64,000 bases of DNA from Candidatus Thorarchaeota archaeon (GTDB lineage Archaea > Asgardarchaeota > Thorarchaeia > Thorarchaeales > Thorarchaeaceae): contig DXJO01000022.1 in NCBI GenBank assembly GCA_019057475.1, positions 22,465-86,464 on the forward strand, written 5' to 3'. Numbering within the stretch: the stretch's first letter is position 1; the number at the start of each line of letters is the position of its first letter. This document shows, piece by piece, positions 1 through 7,883 of this stretch. The notes under the pieces are model-generated. The model did no database searches, was not told where the DNA came from, and saw only the letters and a program-made list of their open reading frames with translations. A program made the translations under genes and the position numbers.

Positions 1-67
1 AAGAAGATAGGAATGAAAGCGGCTTAGAATGCTCTTGCACAAGCAAATGTTTCGGGCTTGCGAGTAA

Positions 68-481
68 CTATTCGTCAGACTTTTCATTTTCCATTTCGTT
101 TGGTGATTCGGGCGCCTCTTTGGTGGCTTCAACTTCCTCCGGCTCGGCTTCTTCTTCCTCTGGAGCTTTGCTGGAATCCCCTTCCTCAGCTTCTTCGCTA
201 CCAGGTGAGAGTTTCAAGACCATGACATATCCAAGGGCAAAAGCAACTATCCCGAGAAGGATTGTGATCCAGAAAGTCCCGCCCGATCCGAACCACGCAT
301 TTGGATTGATCAACAGGTTTGACAGAGGAGTACCTAGCAATACATGCTGAACCCACATCGGCACTGTGAAAACAAGGGGCAGAGTGATAATCACTAGTAT
401 GATTGCCGACAGAACGATCTCGTATGTGTACGCGAGTATTCTACGAAAGGTGCTATCAATTGCGTTCTTTGCCTTGGACAA
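68..481 (-). CDS. Small two-segment membrane protein with acidic tail
   Basis: 137 residues, unrecognised. Two hydrophobic segments are visible, at about residues 18-46 and 70-88, followed by a highly acidic, low-complexity tail (about 95-137) rich in Glu, Pro and Ala. The likely topology is two membrane crossings with a charged, disordered tail, probably cytoplasmic. It ends with TAG. A minus-strand TATA-like box at 694-701 and a structured element at about 571-671 lie upstream, so the element could be a long 5' leader of this gene or a separate RNA. No function can be assigned. Confidence 0.7.
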   Translation of the reverse strand: MSKAKNAIDSTFRRILAYTYEIVLSAIILVIITLPLVFTVPMWVQHVLLGTPLSNLLINPNAWFGSGGTFWITILLGIVAFALGYVMVLKLSPGSEEAEEGDSSKAPEEEEAEPEEVEATKEAPESPNEMENEKSDE

Positions 482-570
482 TGTGTTCTCTCCTTAGCCA
501 GTCGACCTGTGCCGCCTTTTTAATACTTACTCCAGACGGATGCTATTCACATCAAGTCATCTACTCAAAA

Positions 571-671
571 AGAGTGTAGGGGCCCAGAAAAAGCAAGTTT
601 GCCAGCGCGTGTGTCTTAGGATGGATTCTTGAGAGAGGGAGGGAGAGATGGCAAACCGTTCGGGCCCCGCC
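571..671 (-). ncRNA. Structured RNA candidate (H/ACA-like) or leader element
   Basis: Two perfect nested stems are visible: an outer 7-bp stem pairing 579-585 with 662-668 (GGGGCCC/GGGCCCC) and an inner 8-bp stem pairing 597-604 with 649-656 (GTTTGCCA/TGGCAAAC). They are separated by an internal loop of 11 and 5 nt, with a 44-nt apical region. Read on the minus strand, the outer stem is followed by T, then ACA (577-575), then a T-rich stretch (571-567). A TATA-like box at 694-701 would place the transcript start at the foot of the outer stem. Stem, pocket-like internal loop, stem and 3' ACA resemble an archaeal H/ACA guide RNA. However, the distance from upper stem to ACA is about 19 nt rather than the usual 14-16, and no kink-turn is evident. 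A leader attenuator for the downstream membrane-protein gene is the alternative. Confidence 0.35.
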
Positions 672-693
672 GAGTATTATTAGTTCCTATTAG

Positions 694-701
694 CATATAA
701 G
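694..701 (-). promoter_or_regulatory. TATA-like box upstream of structured RNA
   Basis: The minus strand reads CTTATATG. Spacing of about 25 nt predicts a start near 671, just outside the outer stem of the structured element. The same AT-rich stretch (694-708) could also serve the plus strand. Confidence 0.4.
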
Positions 702-808
702 TATATTGTCTGCGTAAGCATCCAACTCAATTCCAAGATGCTGATAGATCCTCTAAGCCGTAGTCAGGTCCGGGGAAAGAATAGAGGAAAAGTCAAGAAG
801 GTGATGGC

Positions 809-868
809 GGGGGGCCAGAGAACACTGAAGGAGGAGAGAGAATGGTGAATTTCAGGAGATGGCCCCCT
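809..868. other. Second GC-rich nested hairpin, strand unknown
   Basis: GGGGGCCA at 810-817 pairs perfectly with TGGCCCCC at 860-867 (a G-T pair 809/868 extends it). An inner 5-bp stem pairs 824-828 (CTGAA) with 851-855 (TTCAG). The apical region is purine-rich. The architecture is like the element at 579-668: outer GC stem, internal loop, inner stem, purine-rich loop. Apart from these two structures and AT-rich stretches near 694-708 and 895-925, I see nothing convincing in the 630-bp interval between the flanking genes. Confidence 0.3.
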
Positions 869-1110
869 TAGCCTTCATACATGTTATTGTGGAATTTATT
901 ATTAAAGGAAATTAGGATATATACGCCACAAATATTATCGCGATTTTCTCAATTCGGAGGGCTCAATTCACACATCCGCCCCTCTCAAGCAAGCAAAAAG
1001 GCAAGGCCTGATTTTGTTTGTGCCCCCCCACACTCCTCACTTGTTCATTGTTGGTGCGGCAATAAGCGTAGAAGTAGTTGCAGACCGGGGGGTTTGAGCA
1101 AAACGATGCA

Positions 1111-1515
1111 TTACAATTCGTGCGCTTGTTCCATTCGGGTTTGAATATGCATATTGGTGGGAGTACAGCCGTGAGAGAACACCTCGACGATAAAGGGGTT
1201 CCGAGCTTCCGCTACCTTAGTCCACATTGCGTTATCCCGTCGGTAGTATCGATAATCCAGATTACCGTGACGGACCTCTAGAATGGATTTTGCTGGCAGT
1301 TCCTCCAGATTGGTGACTTCAAGCTGATGACCGGGGTTTTCAGTGCCAACTGGGTTGGATAGGAAGAGCCTGAACACTTCGTCATTGGATGGCATGAGAA
1401 CAGCAACATGTGGGCGATCGACAGAGTTCCACTTGGATGGAACTGGGGGCTTGCGGCATGTGTACGCACCGATAGCGGAGCGCAACATCAGATAGGCACC
1501 CTTATCGATTATCAC
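1111..1515 (-). CDS. Hypothetical protein
   Basis: 134 residues from a GTG start; an in-frame ATG at 1488 is preceded by GGGTG at good spacing and is an alternative start. The composition is protein-like (balanced charges, aromatic-rich centre with a DYRYYRR stretch), but I recognise no family and see no membrane segment or signal peptide. It sits between a gene-poor region and the HAD phosphatase on the same strand. It could be a lineage-specific gene or a chance open frame. Confidence 0.4.
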   Translation of the reverse strand: MIIDKGAYLMLRSAIGAYTCRKPPVPSKWNSVDRPHVAVLMPSNDEVFRLFLSNPVGTENPGHQLEVTNLEELPAKSILEVRHGNLDYRYYRRDNAMWTKVAEARNPFIVEVFSHGCTPTNMHIQTRMEQAHEL

Positions 1516-1762
1516 TTTCTATATCCGTCCTTTCGCGTTTTCCGTTGAGGAAAATTTACAGGTATGAAAGGATATCGCTGGTGAGCAGTATATAACTATC
1601 CACGACTTACCGCATCGCGGCAGTGTCGTTAGAAGCGTTCGTATGGCATCAGCAGAGCCCTGCGCATTCCAAGTGTGATTGGCTACAGTTCGTTCGAAGG
1701 AAGCATTGCACGACAAGACCTTGATAGGTCATTCCAACTTAACAAACGGCCAAAAGAGAAGA

Positions 1763-2446
1763 CTACTTGTCCACACCAATCCGAATACGAACTTCAGCAA
1801 GAACACGCGATAATGAGTCCAGGGTCAATGAAGCTCCTGCACGTCGTAGTGATTCATGATTGGTTTCTCCGGTAGTGACTCCCCAGAACTCTACGCCTGC
1901 TCTCTTCGCGGCAACGGCATCTATGCCAGCATCTCCCACGTAGACAGATTCGTTCCGCTCGACGTCGAGTCGTGCAACGATTTTCAATAGACCATCAGGG
2001 AATGGTTTTGCTCTTGGAGATTCGTGACGTGTCTGGATGATATCGAACAGACCACCTAGCTTCGTCTGCTCAAGAATGGTGTTAACTGAACCACGACCGT
2101 TGTTCGTGAGTATCGCAGTTTTGAGTCCAAGGTCTTTTATCCCGTTGATAACCTCGACAGTGTCCTCAATAAGGATGACTTGCTTCGTAGCGCTAGCTTC
2201 GTGCTTATCGAGAATTGCATCCATCTCGGACTCATATTTATTCCATTTATCAGGAGATATGCCACCGGAGAGGAAGTACTCCCGTGCCTTTGTGGTGGAA
2301 CTAGAAATCCCATCAGCAGGCTCAAAAAGCTCTCTCGGCGCGCCCCTGCTGATGAAGTATGCTTTGGTGTCTCTGCGCATTGCTTCCAGTGGCAGATTCA
2401 AGATAGTGAGCGTTCCGTCAAGGTCAAAAACCACAGCTTTCAGCAT
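1763..2446 (-). CDS. HAD-superfamily phosphatase, phosphoglycolate-phosphatase-like
   Basis: The start is taken at ATG 2446, where the canonical N-terminus begins (LKAVVFDLDGTL); an upstream in-frame start would add 12 residues ahead of the catalytic motif. All four HAD motifs are visible: motif I DLDGTL with nucleophile and acid/base Asp, motif II LTNNG, motif III Lys in RAKPFPDG, and motif IV VGDAGID. Between motifs I and II lies an alpha-helical cap of about 60-70 residues (C1 type). This is the form of phosphoglycolate phosphatases and other small-metabolite phosphatases; the substrate cannot be read from sequence. Length of about 227 residues is normal. It is likely a soluble cytoplasmic Mg-dependent enzyme. 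Confidence 0.85.
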   Translation of the reverse strand: MLKAVVFDLDGTLTILNLPLEAMRRDTKAYFISRGAPRELFEPADGISSSTTKAREYFLSGGISPDKWNKYESEMDAILDKHEASATKQVILIEDTVEVINGIKDLGLKTAILTNNGRGSVNTILEQTKLGGLFDIIQTRHESPRAKPFPDGLLKIVARLDVERNESVYVGDAGIDAVAAKRAGVEFWGVTTGETNHESLRRAGASLTLDSLSRVLAEVRIRIGVDK

Positions 2447-2533
2447 CGAGTGACACCGCGTCGGGTGCCACAGGGGTCCCACTTAAGCATGCCCCTGTGT
2501 TCCAGAGGTAAGATTTTCTTGATTGTGAACTGC

Positions 2534-3040
2534 TTAATCGGATTCATCAGGACTGTAGACAAGTGCCTTAGTGCACGTAGCATCCATAGTTGCTGGTTTT
2601 GGAACCTCCATCTTGACTCCAGGCGCAATACCTTCAGCTACGGCGCTTACGTATGGCCAACAGACTGATTCACAGTAGAGTTTCCCCTTCTTGAGGAAGC
2701 CTTCGTGCTGCGGACAATACGGATGATCTGTTTCCACGCGATTGTCAGAAATCCATCTTGGTTTCATCTTCGCGCCCATCACGTGGCCAATGACAATCCA
2801 CGCATCCAGAGCATCTTTGAGCATGTTCCCAAGGCCAAGGGTTTCCTTCATTGCAATCGCGTCCTCATTCCCTAATCTTTGAAAGACCTCGGCGACCGCA
2901 TCTAACCCATCCTTGCCAAATCGTTCTTCCATCACAATGGCAGTTTCAGTCATCAAGCGACCCAAGTTGCTTCTCAGTTCCGAAACCTTATTTCCAGCAG
3001 GGATAATCCCTTTGACAGCTGCGGTTTTCATTATTCCCAT
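2534..3040 (-). CDS. L-2-amino-thiazoline-4-carboxylic acid hydrolase-like protein
   Basis: 168 residues, from an ATG preceded by GAGGA at 6 nt. The N-terminal two thirds are helical. The C-terminal third has conserved-looking Cys/His groups: DHPYCPQH, a Cys-x3-Cys-Trp-Pro-Tyr stretch and a late Cys in TCTKAL. This layout resembles the ATC-hydrolase-like family, which in archaea and anaerobic bacteria is widespread and usually of unknown role. The Cys-rich C-terminus could hold a metal or a catalytic cysteine. It is transcribed away from the PGI/PMI gene, with a 130-bp intergenic region between them. The family name is tentative. Confidence 0.5.
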   Translation of the reverse strand: MGIMKTAAVKGIIPAGNKVSELRSNLGRLMTETAIVMEERFGKDGLDAVAEVFQRLGNEDAIAMKETLGLGNMLKDALDAWIVIGHVMGAKMKPRWISDNRVETDHPYCPQHEGFLKKGKLYCESVCWPYVSAVAEGIAPGVKMEVPKPATMDATCTKALVYSPDESD

Positions 3041-3171
3041 AACGAGTCCTCGCGATATTGCGGAGCGTTCAATCTAATGAAGATTGCTGACGAACCGCAG
3101 AGAACTCGATTGCCGCCATGTAGGAATCAGCTTTAAGATGGAATACTGTTCTTCTCGATTGGTGATCTGCT

Positions 3172-4194
3172 GTGAAGAGTGTAAAAGGGATAGACACGAA
3201 TGACATGAGAGCAATGGTCGAGGCGTTTCCTTCGCTTCTGAGTTTGACGAAACCGGACCCATCGATAATGACCATGGCATCGCAGGCGTTCTCTTCAGGA
3301 CTTCATGGGATCTGCATAGCAGGAATGGGGGGCAGTGCAATTGCGGGTCAGATGGCCAAGGCACTCTTGGCTCAAAAGGCACAGGTGCCCCTCATCACAT
3401 GGAGAGACTACGAGCTTCCGCGCTGTGTCACAAAGGATTGGGCGGTTATCTGCGTAAGCTACTCGGGCAATACAGAAGAAACACTCTCAGCATTCGAAAC
3501 GGCCAAGAAGGTGGGTAGCGCGTTGTTTATCGTAACAACCGGCGGCGCGATATTGGAGCAATCCAAGGACCTGCCAGTTGCATTACTTCCTAAGGGCATC
3601 CAGCCAAGGGCTGCGCTTCCAGTTATTTTCTCGCTTGCCCTGCCGATTGTCGAGGCCTTGATCGGGATTGATAGCACTGATTTTTCCAAGCTGTCAGTGG
3701 TTCTGGAGGGCTTGGTGAAGCGTTGGGGAAATGAAATTATGTCCCCAAGAAACCTTGCTGAACGCATCAGCTCGCTTGTTCCGCTCTTCATAGGTTCAGG
3801 ACATATGGTGCCGGTGTCTTATCGAGCCAAGTGTCAAATCAACGAAAACGCAAAGACTGTTGCCTTCAGCGCGGAGCTGCCTGAAGCAAATCATAATGAA
3901 GTCGAGGCGTCCCACACGTACAAGGAGTACGGAATCGTGCCCATCTTCCTAAGGAGCACTCATGAGAGTAAGAAAATGTCCGCGCGGTTTGAAGCCACAG
4001 ACGCAGTGTACAGGCAGAGCGATTGTGCGCCAGTTCATGTTCGACTGAGTGGATTGAGCGAACTGGAAGAAACTCTCGCGATTGCACATTACTTGGATAT
4101 GCTGTCAGTCGACGCCGCAGACATCCGAGAAGTTGACTCTGTTAGAGTTGACAAGATTGCGGAACTCAAGCGAAGACTCGCAGAGGGGTTCTAA
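3172..4194 (+). CDS. Bifunctional phosphoglucose/phosphomannose isomerase
   Basis: 340 residues from GTG, with GGTGAT 5 nt upstream. It is a SIS-domain sugar isomerase interconverting glucose-6-phosphate, mannose-6-phosphate and fructose-6-phosphate. Visible hallmarks are the first SIS domain start AGMGGSAIAGQ near residue 50, the phosphate-binding SYSGNTEET near residue 98, and the family signature Asn-His-Asn-Glu-Val-Glu near residue 243, which holds catalytic residues. A second SIS domain occupies the C-terminal half. Length is typical of the archaeal enzyme. The stop codon overlaps the 3' end of the convergent gene that ends at 4191. Confidence 0.9.
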   Translation: MKSVKGIDTNDMRAMVEAFPSLLSLTKPDPSIMTMASQAFSSGLHGICIAGMGGSAIAGQMAKALLAQKAQVPLITWRDYELPRCVTKDWAVICVSYSGNTEETLSAFETAKKVGSALFIVTTGGAILEQSKDLPVALLPKGIQPRAALPVIFSLALPIVEALIGIDSTDFSKLSVVLEGLVKRWGNEIMSPRNLAERISSLVPLFIGSGHMVPVSYRAKCQINENAKTVAFSAELPEANHNEVEASHTYKEYGIVPIFLRSTHESKKMSARFEATDAVYRQSDCAPVHVRLSGLSELEETLAIAHYLDMLSVDAADIREVDSVRVDKIAELKRRLAEGF

Positions 4195-4739
4195 GTGTGA
4201 CCCTCATGAGTGAATGTTATGCGCATGGGTGATGCCGATGCACCGAATACATCATAAGATAAGACTAGGAGTATGCTGAAGGTCCAGTCATCGGAATTTT
4301 CAGCATCGTAGAGTATCTGCTTGTCAAGAATCTCATAGATCGTTTCGCCCACAGTGAAGTTCGTATCATAACCTGGATACAGCGGTTGGTCCGCTAGGGG
4401 AATATATCTTCGCCATTGTTGTGTGTAGAGAAACGGCCTTTCGTTCAACTCGACCTGTACTCGGAAGTACGTGATCGATGCATCACCGGCAGAACCCGTC
4501 GACACGTTAGCGTTGAACACGAGTGTGATACGAGGATTAATCGATTCGTTCGTAGGATCCAAGCCTGTAATCCTGACCTCGAGTAAATTCAATTCCAAAT
4601 TGGCGACGAGCGAGTAGCTCCCAGCAAAATAGGAGCTGCTTGTCGCAAATCCCAAACCGCTCACGATTCCAAGTATGAGTGTAGCAACGACTATAATGTT
4701 CTGTGTCTTTGTGTCCGCAATCATATTGACCAACACCAT
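4191..4739 (-). CDS. Hypothetical N-anchored extracytoplasmic protein
   Basis: About 182 residues. ATG 4739 is preferred because AGGTG lies just upstream; GTG 4745 is the alternative. One hydrophobic segment at about residues 13-35 is a signal anchor; the rest is beta-rich and polar with several Asn-X-Ser/Thr sites, as in secreted archaeal proteins. The first part after the anchor (ITGLDPTN...NPRITLVF) is faintly like LEA14/WHy beta-sandwich proteins; this is a weak impression. Its 3' end overlaps the convergent isomerase gene by 4 bp. The neighbour upstream on the same strand is the presenilin-like membrane protein. Confidence 0.6.
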   Translation of the reverse strand: MVLVNMIADTKTQNIIVVATLILGIVSGLGFATSSSYFAGSYSLVANLELNLLEVRITGLDPTNESINPRITLVFNANVSTGSAGDASITYFRVQVELNERPFLYTQQWRRYIPLADQPLYPGYDTNFTVGETIYEILDKQILYDAENSDDWTFSILLVLSYDVFGASASPMRITFTHEGHT

Positions 4740-4796
4740 TTTCACCTGAAACGGTCGGATATCTCCCTTGTGCTCTGCGCATATGAACAGAGCGGA

Positions 4797-5666
4797 TTAC
4801 CCAACAATGAATGTCAACGCCACCAAATGAACAATCCACGGAAACAGGGCGAGAAGCGCAGGCAGCGGAATTGCAGGGAGTATCTCACCTTCCTTCGAGA
4901 TGACAGTGGCGTTAATCACAATGCCAAGCAAACACAACAAGATGGATGCCGCCCATACGAAGGAAGGGAAGTAGACAAAGGAGTGCGCCGAGATAAGGGC
5001 AAACGTGATGAAGTCGCCGGCCCCCACCGCAACTCTCTCTGACTGAATACGCGCATAATCAAACGGATCTGAAGCAATCCTTCTTGATATCGTCACTGGC
5101 TGAGCTGCAGGTGAGAACTTCGTGAGGAAGAAGTCTTCGAGGATTATCGCTATGATCAGTACGAACATGGTCGATGTAATCATGGTGATTCCCATGAATA
5201 TCCCGAAGATGCTACTGTAAAATGCAACGTATAGATTCCGAAGCATGGGCGGGATGGCATCGATTATAATCATTACAATCGACAACATTGACACGCCCAA
5301 TGAAACAAGCAACACAACTCCTTGGAAAATTCCTGTGGTCCCCTTGAAAAGTACCAAGAGGAGGGATTGGCCTAGAAACATTGATACGAAGAACAGAATG
5401 GGAGACGCGACGAAGGCCACTACTAACTTCCTTGTGCCACGCCCTCTCCTTTGAATCACCCAGAACAGCAAGAATACGACAGTACCACCGAGGAGAACCG
5501 ACACCACGGCCTCGATCACTACTTGCATGGGACTGTAGCTACTAGCAGTGCCGATGAGTCGGCCGATGATTGCGGTGTCCAAGACAACCATTGCCACGTA
5601 GGAACCCAGCAGCAGAGGAACGGCAGAGAGCAAGATCAGGATTGCACGCGATCGGTCCAGTTTCAT
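4797..5666 (-). CDS. Presenilin/SPP-like GxGD intramembrane protease candidate
   Basis: 289 residues with about nine hydrophobic segments. Three features match the order and location of the A22 (presenilin / signal peptide peptidase) active site: an Asp at residue 178 at the end of the sixth segment (LEDFF), GAGD with Asp218 at the start of the seventh (VAVGAGDF), and a PAL motif at 269-271 in the last segment (IPLPALL). In the family both aspartates are catalytic and PAL helps bind the substrate. Deviations are Glu-Asp instead of Tyr-Asp at the first site and GAGD instead of GLGD. Archaeal homologues are known (the PSH/SPP group). If active, it would cleave transmembrane helices, for example remnant signal peptides. 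Without alignment I treat it as a strong motif-based candidate. Confidence 0.6.
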   Translation of the reverse strand: MKLDRSRAILILLSAVPLLLGSYVAMVVLDTAIIGRLIGTASSYSPMQVVIEAVVSVLLGGTVVFLLFWVIQRRGRGTRKLVVAFVASPILFFVSMFLGQSLLLVLFKGTTGIFQGVVLLVSLGVSMLSIVMIIIDAIPPMLRNLYVAFYSSIFGIFMGITMITSTMFVLIIAIILEDFFLTKFSPAAQPVTISRRIASDPFDYARIQSERVAVGAGDFITFALISAHSFVYFPSFVWAASILLCLLGIVINATVISKEGEILPAIPLPALLALFPWIVHLVALTFIVG

Positions 5667-5770
5667 CCCATTGTCTCCAGAGTGACTTACATTGGCCGGG
5701 GTTAAAGAAGCTGAGTTCTCCGCAAGCCTTTATGAGAACCTATAGTCAACTCGCTCTTAGGTTGATAAGG

Positions 5771-5803
5771 GAAAAAAGAAAGGGGATGGGGACGAATGTC
5801 CCC
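5771..5803 (-). terminator. Terminator after the binding-protein gene
   Basis: A perfect 6-bp hairpin (GGGGAC, loop 5794-5797, GTCCCC) is followed on the minus strand, after 6 nt, by TTTCTTTTTTC. It lies 12 bp beyond the stop of the solute-binding protein gene. The same T-tract recurs after two other genes in the window. Confidence 0.75.
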
Positions 5804-5814
5804 AATAGATTGCT

Positions 5815-7647
5815 CTACTTCTGTCTCATTAAAACATATCCACCGACGAGGATAACCACCGCAGCACCGACTGCACCGGCTACAATAGCCATTGTGAAGT
5901 CAGGAGGAGCTACCGTTGTTGTGTCAGTGTCTGGCGTTTCCACAGTTTTGTCAGGTCCGAAGAAGTAGTTCGGGTTGTACGTCAACTCAGTGAACTCACC
6001 CGCAACATACTCGGTTATGATGAATGGTCCAGAGGTCACAAATTCCTCAACTGGTGGATTGGGGCTCCATTCGGCCCAGTCCTCAATCACAATCTCCTGC
6101 ATGATATGCTTCGGAAAGATTGGCTTGAATGCGACGCCGTGCAGGTGCCAGTAGGACTCAGTGTTGAACTCCACAACAACTGTGTAGGTTGATGGAGCAT
6201 ATGCGGCACTCATCTCCAGCAGGTCTGGCCGATATCTGTTTCCAGGTGCGTCTCTTAGGAAGTTCAGTGAGAACGCGACATCCTCAGCCGTCAATGGAGT
6301 ACCATCAGTCCAAGTGGCATTCTGGAGGATGTTGAAGGTGAACCGGGTGTGCCCTACAGGAATTGCGTCATTTTCAGCATGCGTTTCAGCCAAGTATGAC
6401 TCAGCCAGCCACAACATGTCCAAGCCAGTGGAATCAAGAGTCATCAAGCTGTCATAGAGCTCGGTCAACACTTGAATGGTGTAAGCTGAGCTAGCACCCA
6501 ATAGGTTGAATGTGTCAAGGTCGAGCGAGTTGCTCCAACGGAATGTTCCGCCGAACGGACCACCCTGATCAGCCTTTAGATGGACTTTCTTGTTCGTCCA
6601 AGTGCCGGGGACTCCATCGGACCAATCGTTGACGTGACCCGCGAACTTGTCATCTCGCCAAGCGTGGTACTTTATGTTCTGGTAGGTGATGATGTACGGA
6701 CACTCATAGACCCAGATCTCCTGCAGCTTGATTGCGGCAGCATAGACTGTGTCATAGTCCGTTGAGTGGAGCAAGTCGTCGATGTAATAATCGTAGGTAG
6801 AGTTCTTAAAGTTCGGGAAGTTTAAGAATGGCTCGTCTGCGTTCCATGAAGCCCACTCTTTACCTAGGAAGTCAACGTCAGCTGAACCAAATTCCCAAGC
6901 AAGGAAGCACATGTCGTAATCGAGGTGGTTGTTAAGCCTACCGAGATACTCGTAGAAGTCAGTGGGTTCAGAGGTAGCCTCAATACCCAGATCAAGTAGA
7001 GCATCTGCGATGAAGGCTCCAACCTCGATGGCGATTGGTGAGGATGATGCACACTCAACCAGGATTGGGTCGAAATCACCTTTAGGACCAGTTAGGAATT
7101 CAGCTCCTTTTTCATAGTAAAACCCGGCGGCTTCCAGAAGATCTTTACCCTTCTGTACCTGTGGTTCATAGTAAGTATAGGGTAGCTGCCCCTCAATGGA
7201 CCATCCGTTCTGCTTAGGTACAGGGGAATCTTGTGATCCTGAGAATCCTTCGAATATGTCAGCAGAGATTGCATTCTTGTCTAATGCGAATGCTATTGCT
7301 CTCCGGACAGCTGTATAGTTGAGCGGATACCTATCACAATTGATTGTGACGAATCCATAGCCATTTCTCAGTACATTGGTAAGTTGTATGTTCTCAGCTA
7401 CCTCGAGTGCCGGAATAAAGGTTGGATCAAGGAAGCTATCGATAACATCGATTTCGTCATTTTGTAGTGCAAGAACTTGCAAGTCGTCGCTCGTAATCAC
7501 ATCGAATCTAAGCTTGTCAATATACGGACCGGTCTTAGCATGACCAGGTATCGTTTGAGCTGTGGCAAAAATCGGTGAGATTGCCATCAATGCGAAAGCA
7601 GCAACGAGCGTAATAGCAATTGTTCTCTTAGCACGAGTGCTTGCCAT
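5815..7647 (-). CDS. ABC transporter family 5 solute-binding protein, apparently circularly permuted
   Basis: About 610 residues. ATG 7647 is chosen because AAGGAGAT precedes it and a signal peptide begins immediately (hydrophobic core about residues 9-24, Ala-rich cleavage region ending ATAQ). The product binds oligopeptides or related ligands outside the membrane; a C-terminal transmembrane helix (about 583-607) anchors it. The two halves appear in swapped order: residues about 40-355 match what is normally the C-terminal lobe (PYIDKL, then LQNDEID, then VRRAIAFALDK), and residues about 366-562 match the normal N-terminal lobe (GGTFRW, then TWTDGTPLTAEDV, then NPNYFFG). It lies downstream of the permease genes and has its own terminator. 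Confidence 0.85.
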   Translation of the reverse strand: MASTRAKRTIAITLVAAFALMAISPIFATAQTIPGHAKTGPYIDKLRFDVITSDDLQVLALQNDEIDVIDSFLDPTFIPALEVAENIQLTNVLRNGYGFVTINCDRYPLNYTAVRRAIAFALDKNAISADIFEGFSGSQDSPVPKQNGWSIEGQLPYTYYEPQVQKGKDLLEAAGFYYEKGAEFLTGPKGDFDPILVECASSSPIAIEVGAFIADALLDLGIEATSEPTDFYEYLGRLNNHLDYDMCFLAWEFGSADVDFLGKEWASWNADEPFLNFPNFKNSTYDYYIDDLLHSTDYDTVYAAAIKLQEIWVYECPYIITYQNIKYHAWRDDKFAGHVNDWSDGVPGTWTNKKVHLKADQGGPFGGTFRWSNSLDLDTFNLLGASSAYTIQVLTELYDSLMTLDSTGLDMLWLAESYLAETHAENDAIPVGHTRFTFNILQNATWTDGTPLTAEDVAFSLNFLRDAPGNRYRPDLLEMSAAYAPSTYTVVVEFNTESYWHLHGVAFKPIFPKHIMQEIVIEDWAEWSPNPPVEEFVTSGPFIITEYVAGEFTELTYNPNYFFGPDKTVETPDTDTTTVAPPDFTMAIVAGAVGAAVVILVGGYVLMRQK

Positions 7648-7830
7648 TATTCTCTCTATCTCCTTTTCCGAGTCGAATCGGATGTCGTTCAGCTGTTGGT
7701 GCATGATAAAAGTGTTTTGTTGCAAGCGGACACACATAGAAGTCAATCAGCATAAAGGACAAAGAATTGTTAAGCGAGCGAGGAATATGGATAGATGTTA
7801 GTCAACGAATGTATGCACTCCCAGAGAAAC

Positions 7831-7866
7831 AGAACAAAAGCAAGGGAAGGGCGTGATGCCCTTTCC
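7831..7866 (-). terminator. Terminator after the first permease gene
   Basis: Hairpin AAGGGC (7847-7852), loop GTGAT, GCCCTT (7858-7863), extended with a bulge by GG/CC, followed on the minus strand by a T-rich CTTTTGTTC. It lies between the permease gene ending at 7884 and the binding-protein gene. The T-tract is weaker than those at 5771 and 9075. Confidence 0.5.
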
Positions 7867-7883
7867 TACTAGGTAGTGCCATG

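Noticed and set aside
881..1144. Open frame on the plus strand in the intergenic region
   Set aside because: Composition is not protein-like and it overlaps the 1111-1515 minus-strand frame; no ribosome site.
1519..1716. 65-codon minus-strand frame upstream of the hypothetical gene
   Set aside because: Biased composition and no plausible ribosome site; likely chance.
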